Shown one piece after another: positions 39,101 to 50,050 of a stretch of 64,000 bases of DNA. Made by a program: the position numbers and the translations under genes. Position 1 is the first letter of the stretch. The number at the start of each line of letters is the position of its first letter. Below the pieces are notes generated by a model. That model was not told where the DNA came from and searched no databases. It saw only the letters and a list, made by a program, of their open reading frames with translations. Origin of the DNA: Scortum barcoo (taxonomy: Eukaryota > Chordata > Actinopteri > Centrarchiformes > Terapontidae); contig CM041550.1 of assembly GCA_023238725.1 (NCBI GenBank), forward strand, positions 6,085,044 to 6,149,043. The letters are read 5' to 3'.

Positions 39101-40450
39101 GCGACTGCCTTTCTTAAAGTAGTTGTCACAGTAAATCTTAGTACAGATAAATCTGGCCCTTGGCTGGAAGAAGAAAAAAGATTTTTCTTTATCAACACTT
39201 CTCCATTTGCCTCTGTTTTTAAGGATTTATAAATCATGGTTCTGCTTTTTAACCGCTGACCTTTTGAGCTGAGCGTCGTACTGGGTGAGCTGGACGTAGA
39301 AGCTGCTCGGCGAGTTGACGTGGCTCACTTTGACTTTCAGGTCTTTGAGTTGGCCGAGGAGCTTCAGCTGGTCCTGAACCTCCAGCAGATCCTCGGTCTG
39401 CTCTGCGGGGATGTTTTGGTCCGAGGCATCAGCTCCCTCCATGGCCAAACCGACGTCAAGGGGAGGGTCCCAAACAGCAAAATCATCATGGGGGGGACCG
39501 GCAGTGTTGGACTGAGGTCTGCAGGATGGAGGGAGGAATCGGAGGAGATAGTGGGACGAAATAATGTACAACAAAGAGGAGAAGGGATAGAAAGAGGAGT
39601 GGGGAAAAGATGACAATACAATATGATAAAGAACTAAACTAAAGTCTCACTGCTCTTCGTCTTTGAATGAGGCCAGCTCTTCTCTGACCAGCAGCTCAGC
39701 TATGTTGGCTTGTGGTCCGTCAAGGCCGCTCTCAAACAGCCTGACTGGCAGAGGCTGACACTTTGGGACCGCTCCTGGGGGGGGACACAGAAACTGGTCA
39801 GAAAATACACAAACCAACAACAAAAAAAAAAATTTTGCTGCAATATTAAGAACACACGTTTAATCTGTAGAAACACAGATATTTAGGTAATTAACTACTT
39901 CACATACAGTACCTGTGGCCACAATAGTGACAAGTTTCTGGTGAGCCAGGCTGATAAATCTCTTGGTGCAGGCGTCACTCCAAGTTTCTCCATCCAAAGG
40001 AATCACATCTGACAAACGGCACTGGATTGCCTGGAGAGCAGAAGACACCTTTAGACTTAACACTCCTGAAGAGTGCTGATTTAATTATAAAAATACATGT
40101 AAAATAATTTTTTTGATGTTTCTTGCATTTAATCCAAAACATAAGACAGAATATTACATTGAGAAAATACTTCAGCAGCTAATCTTGACTGATTTTAATG
40201 TCACTATGATGCCATATCAAACTGTCAAAATTTGATTATTATTTATTCAAGACCAACTTATAGAAAATTTTAAATTTTAAATAAATTAATTGATTTAAAC
40301 TGATGAAGTCAAATGCTGCACTCTCACCATGGAGGGAAGGGCAAAGAACTCATCTTTGATCTTCTTCAAGTCACTGACTGACAAGATGTTCTTATTGCCA
40401 AAGTCGACATAACGTACTTCAACTTTTCTGCCACCTGGATGACCTAAAAA

Positions 40451-40481
<31 letters not shown>

Positions 40482-43400
40482 ACAAACAATAAATCGAGGT
40501 TACTGTAGTTCACGATTAGTTTGTGAGGAAACCCTTTTGCAGAAATCAGGCAGCAGTGTCAGTGATCCACAGCACTCAAATTGTAGTTTCAGTCTCTAAC
40601 AAAACTGAATTCAGGGAGTTCTGAAACATTTAATGAAATCTTGAAATCTGAAGAAATTATTCAAAATGTGAAAGAGAACAAGTGTTAATAGTTGTATATA
40701 TCCCATAGCTTTACCATAAACAATAAGCACTGGAAAACAGCCGTTTACTCCAACTATGACATGCACATTCACACACGCTCACCTATGACCAGAGCTCTGT
40801 ACCACAGTTTGTCATCGAAGCGCGCGACACAGGCCTGTCCGATCGCAGGGCAGTAGATGTCAAGTTCATCTCCTCCAGCCACTTCAGTCGCGTTGTAACA
40901 CTCCTGAAGCTTGGCTGAGAGCAACAGGGACTCCATATTGTCAACCTGACGGGGGTAAAAAGATGGGAAGGCAGGGAGGATACCGACAAAGAGAAAAGAT
41001 GGGGAAAGGAAAAAGAAAAAAAATGATGTAGCGTATCATGTGTTTAAAAAAGAATATATTATAATATATATTCCTGCTTTACTGTCACCAGTTGTAGGAC
41101 ACTGCCCTCCACTATCATCACTATTAGATCAAATGATGTAATTTAAAATTTTATATTCCAGTCTGTTTAGTGATGTCTGTGGCTGTCTCTGATGCTGTCT
41201 GTCCTTTTCTTATGCCTGGCTTTGTCAGCGGTTTCCTTCTATCTGCAGTACTCAGGTCTCTCCTGCAAAAGAGATTTTGATCTCAACTAGATTACCTGAT
41301 TAAATAAAGGCTGCTAATATAAATAAGGGAATATGAAGGAATAACTCATGGAGGAACTGTGTTCATCTCTCCAACAGACTTTCACAAACTTGGCAAAAAG
41401 CACTGAAGCTGGAGGCTTGTGGTGGCCTGAATCCATACTGTGACACAGTATGTTGTTTTTTTCGTTTAATTTGTCACCCATCTGTATATAGTGCATTATA
41501 TTAATTTAATTTATACCAGCTGGATGTAGAAGTCAGAAGGGTTGTTGATGTGGGACACCACAGCATTGAGCTCTGTGTTGATCTTGGGATACACAGGAAG
41601 GTAGTACTGCAGGGGCATCCTGCCCAACGTCACAGGAGAATAAAACCTTTAATGAAATAGTCAACGTTAGGACACATCAGTAGTATGACCTGGTATTATT
41701 ATTATTATTTTTAAGGCCAGCAACTAACAACTATTTTCATTATCGATTAATGCAACAGTGATTCTCTCAATTTTTGATTAGTTCCTTGGTTTAAAAAAAG
41801 TCAGAAAACTGTGAAAAATGTCGATCACTGCTTCCCAAGGTGACTTCAAATGTCCACAACCCAATGATATTCAGGTTACTGTCATAGAGAACTAAAGAAA
41901 CCAAAAATATTTGGACACTTTTTGACTCAAGAATGACTCAAAGCGATTAATCGATGATCAAAACAGTCAGCGATTAATTTGACAGTCAAATAATCGCTCT
42001 CTTTCATTTGACTCTTGATTATTCAGTTACATCAGATAAACACCTATTTGCTTGCTCCTGGTAACGTGTATGAGTGTACCTGGCCACTTCAATGAAAACC
42101 AGGTACTCTCTGACAGAGATGGGCACGTCACTGGACTGATCCATGGGGGCTTTCCTCAGGTCCACCAACAAACAGTCTCTGTCCTGACCCATAGGCCGCA
42201 TCTCCACCGCTGCAGAGCCGACCACACTGCGAAATTCAACCTGGGCCTCTTTGCTCCAGCCCCCCATCTGCACAAACACACATAATCACAAAGTCACAAT
42301 GTAATCACACCACCTACTTCTGCTGCTGTGTGGAAAAAGGAACATTAATGAACAACAAAAAACATGACACGACATTTCACAACAGAATTTAAGGAGGAAA
42401 CACTGCAACATAATTAACAGTGAAAGTGTACAGTGAAAGAAAACATGAAAAAGGAAAAACATTTCACAAACAGCGAAAGGTATTTTAGATAACTTAAGCT
42501 TTTATAAGTTTATCATTGCTTGTCTTCGTTGTTGTTCGTCTTGTTTTTTTCTAATGTTATTTCAATTTAGGTTCTGCTCACTTATTTTCGCAAATATTTT
42601 CTGTTATTCCACCCATTATTTTGGTAAAAACTGATGCTGTATCACTGCGGTCTTACCAGATCATAGGGGACGAGGTCCTTGAGTGAACATCTGATGGCCT
42701 GAATAGCAAACTGACCCAGTTCTGCATGCGCCACCTCATCCACCTTCCTCAGATGTTCGTTCACAGCCTTCAGTGTAGACTCAGCGGTCCCCTCCTCACT
42801 GCAAAAGGTGTCAGAGAAGAGTGGAGGATGTACTCGAATAACTTCTGAATAACTGAGAAAACTGCTTCACAATCAAGACATTCAAAATGGGTCAGTTAAG
42901 CATTTATGCTCTACCTGCAATATACTTATAATTACTTATAATTTCTTTAAACTGAGATGACATTTTGCTGACATATTCTAATAAGATGATATAATTATGT
43001 GCTTCTTTCAGTCATTCAATGCAGAAAATTAAACAACTCTGTTCTGGCGCTGGGTGATACGGTCAGAAAATGTGCAAATTATGGAAATGTGCATCTTAAA
43101 ATTCAGGTCTACATTTTCAAAACATGAGTAGACCTGTGCAGGTATGATAAAAGAAATACACAACTTAAAATGCAGGACTCATTTATTTGATTTGACTGAA
43201 CACTGTGTGTAACATGTCGCTATAAAATAAAATGGTTTCTGTCCCAGCCATAGCTGCGAGTTTCCATTTCCAACCTGTAGGAGACACCAACATGTACACC
43301 CTCTTTGTGTTCGTACCTCTCTATGGTGAGGCTTTTGGTGACGCCATAGTCGAGGAAGAAGACTCGGATACAGGAGAGCTGGGTGACTGGGCAGGATTTC

Positions 43401-46400
43401 ACAGCCTCCACACATCCATTCTGCAAGACTTCGACCACACGGGCCCGACACCAGAGTCCCTCCTTCCACATACCAAAGATTATAGAGCCTGCAGAGGAGC
43501 GGAGGTACAAATATTGAATCACATGTTTCACTCTGGCATGTGATGTACTCTTAATATCAGCTTTTATCAAACTCAACCATGATAAAAGTGAAAACAAATG
43601 AGTGGAATAATCTTATTTGTTGAGAACAAATATAAAATATCTTTTGCAATGTACTAAACCACTTTTTAAAATTAATTTACAACCTAAATTATCATCAGCT
43701 GCTGCACTAATAAACTGTGTAATAAAAACTTTAGCTTTAACCATTTACAACATTAACTTTCAGTACATGGAATACGCTTTTAATAAAAGTTGAAAAGTAA
43801 AATTCAGTATTTCATAATCACACACCAATCTCTACTGTGTCGCTGGAAGTGAAGTGAGAACTATCTCTGCCGCAGAAGTAGTTGATCTTTTTCGAGAGGA
43901 TCTTTCCTTCCCACCTCTCGGCCACGTACCGGACGTAGAAGTGGCTCGGATTCACAACATGGGTAACCACCACCCACTGGGTGCCCACTAGAGAGGAGAG
44001 GAGAATGAGCGAGGAGGGAAAGGTGGCATCAGGGGAAAGAGAAATTAAGAGAGAGAACGGATGAGGGAATAGGAAAACTGGGTTACAAGGGAGAGAAGAG
44101 GGATAGTAGGGAAGGGAACAAGGGAACAAAATGGGAAATCAAGGAGGAAGAAAGGGAAACATGGAAGAAAGGTGATGCAAGGACAAAAGAGTCAAGGGGG
44201 AAAAGTCAGCAAGACAACAGTAAAGAATAAAAAAGTAAAGTCTCATTGTTGAACAAGGAACTCAAAAAAATTAAAAAAGCAGGGCAGGAGAGGAGGAGGA
44301 GTGAGAAGGAGAGAGGGAAGAGAACAAACGTTTGTAGCATGGCCGCACAGTAGTCAAACTTTTCCACCTGTCTATAGTGAGTTGAGTAAGCAGATTTTTT
44401 CTGCTGTCTCATGTTGATTTTCATTGAATTATTTATAGGCCAGGCCAAAAACTGGACTACGCTATCTATGCAGTTTATAAATACGGTATATAAATCTATA
44501 TTACTTCACAATTATACAGCTGCTTCTCCCTACCATTTCTCTTCTTGGAAAACAACTGGTTCCATCTCCTGTTAATTCTCCATTTGTCATTAGCCAACTC
44601 AGGGCCAGTGGGTGGGACCGCTGCAGAAAGGATTTAACAAATATCAATTAAAGTGTCTCTTTCATGAGAAATGTAATGATCTGAATGAATCTGACATTAT
44701 TTTGTAAAAATCAGTGTCAAACAGGAATATGTGACAAAGCCAAACAGACCGCTATTTTGTTCCTCCTCGAAAAACTCCTCAATAATGACGTCTGGAGTTC
44801 CAAGGTCCGAGGACGAGTTGTGTAGTGAAAGGTTGGACCTGCGATGAGGCTTCGGGCTCGGAGAGGAGCCTCGACACGGCGTGGCGTTAGCTCCCGGGCT
44901 CTTGTGGTCCCATTTTTGTGGGGTGGAGAGGTTGTTGTGGCTGGGTGCGCTGTTGCTGTTCCAGTCCTCTGCACACTGCCAGGCAGACTTTCTGCTGGGG
45001 GTGCTCAGCAGGTGAGCTTTTGGGGGAGATTCAGACAACCTGAAAGAGAACAGTGAGAGGACTTGGTTTGAAAAGACAAATGCCACAAGGGTTAAGAGAT
45101 GTGTAAAAGAAGAATAACGTAATTTATGTAATACTCTATCCTCCGTGTTGGTGTGTGGTGATTTCCTGCTCATCAATAATGTTTTAGCACAACAAGTTCA
45201 ACTTAAAAAGTACTTAAACCCAACAACAACAGATAGATATGGTACAAAACCAAGAATATCCCCCAAATACAGAGGGGTGCATACATTACTAAAAATGATC
45301 TCAGTTGATATAAAAAAAAAATTAAAATATATACAGTAATTAAAAACTAAATAAATACTCCAAAAAAATCTCTTTTTGAACTTATTTTACAGTAAAACTT
45401 GACACATTTGACAGTTGCTTTGAAAAAATACAATTCAAATCTGATCTAAATTAAATCTAAACAAGTTGGACAATAGAACCAGTCACTTCAACAAAATAAG
45501 CTAAATTATTTAATATACATTAGAAGAATATGTCCATGACAATGCTGGATTGTGATATATTAAACAGATGAGAGAAACTCTTCTCGTGGCCATGACTGGT
45601 TACTATGGTTCAGACAGTCGCAAATCTATAAAATTTGCAGTGTAATGAAGGTTTTTGTTGAGTTTCATAATTCATGTGCTAGAAAAAGTGGCAGGAAGAA
45701 TGAGACAAATACTGGGAGATAAGGACTCACTGCTTTGGGTTACTCATTTCCATTTTCAGAGACAAAGCCAGACTTTCATTCAGAGCTTCTGACTGGAAAA
45801 CACAGCTAGAACAAAAATAAACACACACACACACAAATTATAAATTAACAGTATATGTCAAGGATAATGCAAGAATAATTAAAATGTCTCTTCTGTCTTC
45901 GCAGGTACTTTGATATTTAACACAGCCTGGTTACCCGCTATTGTTGTACACACTACATTGTACTTTTTATTTGATCATTTATTTGTTTCATACACACACT
46001 GTTGGAATGGTGAAATAACACTTGTCAGCAAGGTTTAACATAAAACACTGAAAACAAACATCAGGCTCAAAGTGACAAACCTCAATCCAGAGCCCACGGT
46101 GATGCATTTCATGTCGAAGGACTGTTTATCCACAGGAGCCTGCAACGTCTCCAGAACCTACACACACACACACACACACACACACACCAAGGCAAAGGCA
46201 GCATAATTAAGCAACCACGGTATCTGAATCCATTTTGCCTGACTGTGTTTTTGTAATGAGGGAATTATTAGAATACAAACACTAAAGCTGCAGTCAGAGT
46301 TCAGCAGCATTTACTTAGTGGCAGTTTAATAGTATCTGACTGTGCATTGTCCTCACTAGGAAATATTTGTTGGGATTTTTAAAGCATCACATTTCATACC

Positions 46401-49400
46401 TTATCCAGCGTGCAGTACTGCTCCAGGAAGGGGACGCGGCGTACTTCTCTGGCCATCTGCATGGCAATCTCCAGGGCCTTGATCCTCTCCTGGACAGAGC
46501 ACACCTGCGCTCGGCTGGTGGAGAACTGAGCCTCCAGATCTGTCAGCTGATTCAACTGCAGCTCTTTCCTGGTGACAAAGAAATGATAGGCATCAAAATA
46601 AATGTCACTTTACAGATGTTCTGTAAAAAAAAAAAAAAAATGTGTGCAATCACTGGTTTCATATCAGCAGATATGACATTTCTCCTGAAGGGAACATGGA
46701 ATCTCAATGTAGGATTTTTACTACCTAATTATTTGTAAGTTTATGTCCGTACCACTTTTGAACGGCATGCAAAGCCCTGTCTGCAGCTTGCTTGATCTCC
46801 ATCCCGAGCCGAGCTCTGTCTCTCTTCACCTGATCTGCCAGACCAGCCGTCAGAGTCTGAGGATGGATGAGAGACATTAAAGACTCCACAACATACTCAA
46901 AATTTATAAAGTATAAATAATGACAACAATCATGTTCTACAAGGTATGTGTAGATTTTTTCTTCCATCTATCACAATTTTCACCTCGTGGATGTGCTCCA
47001 GAAGAGCCAGATTTTCAGCAGCCTGGACCAACGCCTCATCCACGGCCCTCTCAACCTTCTCGATATCAGCTGGCTGAATAAAACATAACCAGAATTTTAA
47101 CCATTTTAGTCTCAATCATTCACTAAAGTCCTTTAACCACTACACCCTCCCTTTCAATTAGCTGCCTTTAACTTGAGGGCAGATGACAAATTTATGTCAC
47201 TATCCTGCAATGCGGATGCTCAAAGAATAATCTGAGGTTTTGTGACAGTTTGAACTCTGATCAGACATTCTCAGTCTGACGTGGATTTTTATCTATTCGG
47301 AGAAAATCCCAGGCAGCATTTTCTCTTCCCCTTCTGTCCTCGAGCTCCTCTAGGGAACCCAAAGTATTCCCAGGAAAGACAAGCTATACAAGGTCTATTT
47401 CCCAGCTGAACACGTCACTCTGGAAACATCTCCATCCACGTCAGTAGGCTATTTTTAATATCCCATTAAACTTACGATAATATGTGATAAGTTTCAGATA
47501 TATCGGCTGGTAAATTCATCACAACCGCCAGAAAAAGTGATTTGTTCAGACAACCACTCGGTCTCTGGCTTCTTCTTTTTTTATAAGAAGAACTACAAGT
47601 TAATAACTTTGGCAACATCTTACTCACAAAAAACAGGCAGCAATTTACCTTTTTTTCTTACACACGCAAGCATTTTTATCCCAATAGCTTGACATTTGTA
47701 CTTGAAAGACATCTCACATAAAGATGATACAAATCCACATCAAGTTGATTTCAACAGTCAGTTTAAACACTACTGTAGTAGACATGATAACTTTCAGCCC
47801 CCACTGTTAACTCCTGCTCTCACATACCTGCTCCATATCTCCAGTACTGGCGGTAATGTTTGGGGATGTCAGCACTTTACTCCTTCTGCGATTCTTCGAT
47901 CTGTCACACCGAAGGCTTCGGGAAAACGCAACACCACAGTGATTATCAAAGTAAAGACACACTCTCTTTAAAAAAAAAAACTATTATATAATCCGTAAAA
48001 ACTTGTTCAAAAGATTTGTTAAACTACACGTGTGTCAGTGTGGGTTTACTTTTTCATCTTGTTCATTTTAGCCGTGTAGATGAGGCCGATGATTCGGCTG
48101 TCCTCTTGCAGCCCGTACACCCCGCGCTTTCAGGAACGGTCGAGTCAACCTGCACAGAGCAAGCTTAGTTTATTCGTTGACGTCCTACAACTTTAAACTC
48201 CCAAATTCAACAGGTATGGCAAGATTTTAAAAAAGAGCTGTCTGGTAAGGTGGCCAGAAAAGAGGGGGAGGTTTGTCCTTTATGCATTCAGTCTTATCAC
48301 ACAACAAGATTCACGCAATATATTAGATAATGAGACCAACAGAAAAGACTGATGTTTGAGGTGTATGGCTGCTAAATCATTGGAAAATACAACACAGCCC
48401 CTAATCTTTTATCTCGCTGTGCAATCACAAAACTGGAAAACATATCATACAGCAAGTTACTTCTTACGTTTGAGTTTAACACAGTGGGCAAAATTGATCA
48501 TTGTGTCATGATAATAATAATCTATGATGAATATAAACCACCTGTGCTCACACTGTGTGTTTTTCCAAATTATGAGAAACAGGTAATAATCCTGAATCAT
48601 AAACCCACTGAGCTTTCAATACTTAATAATAATTACTTTACTCATGCTGCACCTTTCAAAACAAGGTGCTTTACAATAAAACAAGAACCAACTCATGTAC
48701 AAGATATAAAATAAAATAGTTTAAGTGGTTACGGCAAATACCATCGATTAAGATAAAGCCGGTGAGTTTGAAGAAATCTGAGTTATACCTCACACTCTGG
48801 ACATTTGACCACCCCGTCAGTCTGAATGGACAGCAGGCAGGACGTGCAGAAGATGTGGCTGCACAGAAGCACACGAGGGAGGTTTCCGTCAACTTCATCC
48901 TCTGGAAAGTTGAAAAAATAAAATTACAATAAAGACAAGATGAATGCACATGAATATAAGAGGATATCGTGTTTATTATCCAGGTGAGCTGTTAATGTGT
49001 CCAAATTTAATTAAAAGTCAGATTAAAGAGATAGAGACACTATGAGATGAAGGATTTAATAGAAAATGAACTTTCCTGTCACCATTTTATCAAAGCAAAT
49101 TGATTAGTATATTTACATACTAAACATTTACCTACTAATATATCTATACATGAAACATTTAACTAATTTATATACTAAACATTTAACAAACTAACATAGA
49201 TATTTATTTATGGAGCATTTAAGTAATATATTTATGTTTTAAACACTTTATTAATATAGTTATATACTAAATATTTAACTTACTAATATATTTATGAATA
49301 CAAAACTTAACTACTGTATTTAATAAACTAAATATTTTACTGTAGCCTATTTATTTAACCAGCCATTTAACATTTACCTAATACATCTATATATTGAACA

Positions 49401-49886
49401 TATAACTAACTTATTTGTGTATTGATTATTCCACTAATGATTATATTTACATATTAAACAATAAGTGACATAAATATTTGCATATTAAACATTTAACTAT
49501 CTAATTTATTTACATATTACACATTTAAATAACTGATATATTTATGAGTTAGCCGACATTTTGAAGCTAAAAATATCTCTGTTAATGAACTCAGGAGAAA
49601 CAGAAGCCCTTAAAACACATTAAAAACTCTATAACATGATATAAAAGTTTGTTTTGACATATTAAAGTGCAGATTTTCGATCATTATTGACATTTTAAGA
49701 CGTTTTAGCCACATTAGCTTCAGGTTAGCCACCTCCGGCTCGTTAGCTTCTTTTCCGGTTCAGTAAAACTCGACATAAAAACGAGTTAAAGTCCAATAAA
49801 AAGGATGTAAATGTCTCACCAGGCAGGATGAAAGCCTCTCCACACAGTTTACACACGACAGCAGACGGATTATCTCCTCTGTCCAT
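30199..49886 (-). CDS. rnf17: RING finger protein 17 / TDRD4, germline Tudor protein (37 coding exons, two apparent frameshifts)
   Basis: RNF17 is a germ-cell granule protein acting in the piRNA pathway and spermatogenesis. Exons (5' to 3'): 49886-49820, 48901-48789, 48149-48050, 47900-47828, 47073-46984, 46856-46753, 46568-46400, 46157-46081, 45805-45731, 45039-44750, 44620-44534, 43987-43826, 43488-43317, 42798-42657, 42267-42080, 41619-41517, 40945-40783, 40443-40328, 40030-39913, 39774-39651, 39518-39261, 38762-38615, 38399-38287, 37998-37908, 37639-37518, 37312-37126, 36872-36761, 36307-36144, 35006-34862, 34476-34396, 34186-34064, 33947-33912, 32500-32390, 32026-31903, 31622-31487, 31129-30940, 30294-30199. 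All phases agree except in exons 3 (one base short) and 29 (one base long). The product is about 1589 residues; human is about 1620. The RING has C12, C15, C36, H38, C41, C44, C56, C59. A helical region covers about 118-240. Five extended Tudor units lie near 418-530, 636-763, 895-1017, 1155-1290 and 1380-1560, with cores such as YVDFGNKN and HVDFGSDD. The conserved PDVIIEE block is in exon 10. Confidence 0.95.
31750..31830. repeat. Teleost dispersed repeat fragment (GGGGCGGGAATCA type)
   Basis: GTAGGGGCGGGAATCATCC, then TTACCTCACGATTTAACTACGATTCA and TCACGATTTGATTG, is the worn 5' part of a repeat common in fish introns. It ends about 75 bases from rnf17 exon 34. Confidence 0.45.
33121..33714. 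mobile_element. Non-autonomous DNA transposon (PIF/Harbinger-like MITE), copy 2
   Basis: A 594-bp element has perfect terminal inverted repeats of about 31 bases, starting TGCCCCTTTTCCACTAGTAC. It is flanked by TTA at 33118-33120 and 33715-33717. The ends and interior match the family of the copy at 817-1367, and this copy looks younger because the repeats are intact. There is no transposase; frames at 33134-33388, 33319-33630 and 33404-33670 are element sequence. It lies in rnf17 intron 32, about 200 bases from the 36-base exon 32. Confidence 0.8.
34862..35006 (-). other. Frame-broken exon 29 of rnf17
   Basis: The exon joins in phase 0 to exon 28 and exon 30, but is 145 bases long and so has one base too many. 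The 5' part reads VQYVVKNYGLVEN and VYPMLLCED. The 3' part reads IPVYIQLCMPCQLHSINP, matching human IPQFCIPCQLHNTTP, in another frame. The switch lies near 34915-34925. Compared with human, this exon also has small extra residues (around VKN and VYI). It may be a base error or a locally decayed exon. Confidence 0.75.
35001..35617. repeat. Local tandem duplication of ~305-312 bp in rnf17 intron 28
   Basis: Copy 1 starts at 35001 (TTGTACCTAAAAACACACAA) and copy 2 at 35306 with the same words. Both contain AAAAGCTTTTAATTTCATTC, AATATGTTGATGTAAATAAA, GAGGCACAGTTCG and a long AATAAAAATAATAAAATAG run, and both end TGTTAACTACAGTTGT. They differ by scattered small changes. The unit includes the splice acceptor and first bases of exon 29, so the acceptor (TTTTTAG|GTACAA) is present twice. 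Confidence 0.8.
35660..35860 (-). other. Unidentified 66-codon protein-like frame in rnf17 intron 28
   Basis: A minus-strand frame is open from 35860 to the TGA at 35660-35662. It contains IIRVNIEEKVERTNTSYDPD, then DMQDHFCFIHLNMGGHTELD and VEGLNTRPKKTLNTPGHNDF. Composition and codon texture look like real protein, unlike the AT-rich intron around it. Part of its 3' end recurs at about 35465-35525. It has no methionine start and no clear splice acceptor. It does not match RNF17. It may be a captured gene fragment, a retrocopy piece or a mobile-element fragment. Confidence 0.35.
40451..40476. repeat. CA microsatellite next to rnf17 exon 18
   Basis: (CA)n run on the plus strand. On the coding strand it is a TG run followed by TTTTTTAG at the exon 18 acceptor. 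Confidence 0.85.
41702..41997. repeat. Teleost GGGCTGCAACTA-type dispersed element, near-complete copy
   Basis: It starts GCCAGCAACTAACAACTATT followed by TTCATTATCGATTAATGC. It includes GTGAAAAATGTCGATCAC and CCAAGGTGACTTCAAATGTC. It ends GCGATTAATCGATGATCAAA followed by CAGCGATTAATTTGACAGTC. The two ends carry the complementary ATTATCGATTAAT / ATTAATCGATGAT words. It lies in rnf17 intron 15. Confidence 0.55.
43988..44330. repeat. Long purine-rich tract (pyrimidine-rich on the rnf17 coding strand)
   Basis: For about 340 bases the plus strand is dominated by A and G (for example GAGAGGAGAGGAGAATGAG and GGAAGGGAACAAGGGAAC). It directly precedes rnf17 exon 12 on the coding strand, where it acts as an extremely long polypyrimidine tract. 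The frames at 43818-44129 beyond the exon and 44206-44448 are artefacts of this bias. Confidence 0.7.
46161..46187. repeat. CA microsatellite forming the rnf17 exon 8 splice acceptor
   Basis: About 13 CA units on the plus strand. On the coding strand they read (TG)n directly into TAG|GTTCTGGAG, so the normal pyrimidine tract is replaced by the repeat. Confidence 0.85.
48116..48127 (-). other. Reading-frame break in rnf17 exon 3
   Basis: Exon 3 is 100 bases, but the phases of exons 2 and 4 require 101. The 5' side reads VDSTVPESAG and the 3' side reads VYGLQEDSRIIGLIYTAKMN in the next frame. One additional G in the GGGG run (plus C run 48120-48123) joins them without change. Confidence 0.8.
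49070..49560. repeat. AT-rich degenerate tandem array in rnf17 intron 1
   Basis: Variants of ACTAAACATTTAAC plus TAATATATTTATATA recur about a dozen times with spacing of roughly 35-45 bases. There is no coding potential. It is an old minisatellite or a decayed repeat. Confidence 0.55.
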
Positions 49887-50050
49887 CTTTAATTTCTTTA
49901 TTTTATCACATTAAAATTAAGTTTTTTTCTCTTAAACACCTGAATCACGTGGTAACAGGTGCGTTCACGGACCAAATACTGATAATCTCTCAATAACAAT
50001 AAGGTTGTTTTTTAATGGATTAAACTCTTATTAATCCACTTTTATGTTGT
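49887..50050 (-). promoter_or_regulatory. Putative rnf17 promoter with an E-box
   Basis: This is the region directly upstream of the first coding exon. A CACGTG E-box lies at 49946-49951, about 60 bases from the ATG, next to AACAGGTGCG. There is no TATA box. The position suits a basal or germline promoter element, but this is inferred from location only. Confidence 0.35.
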
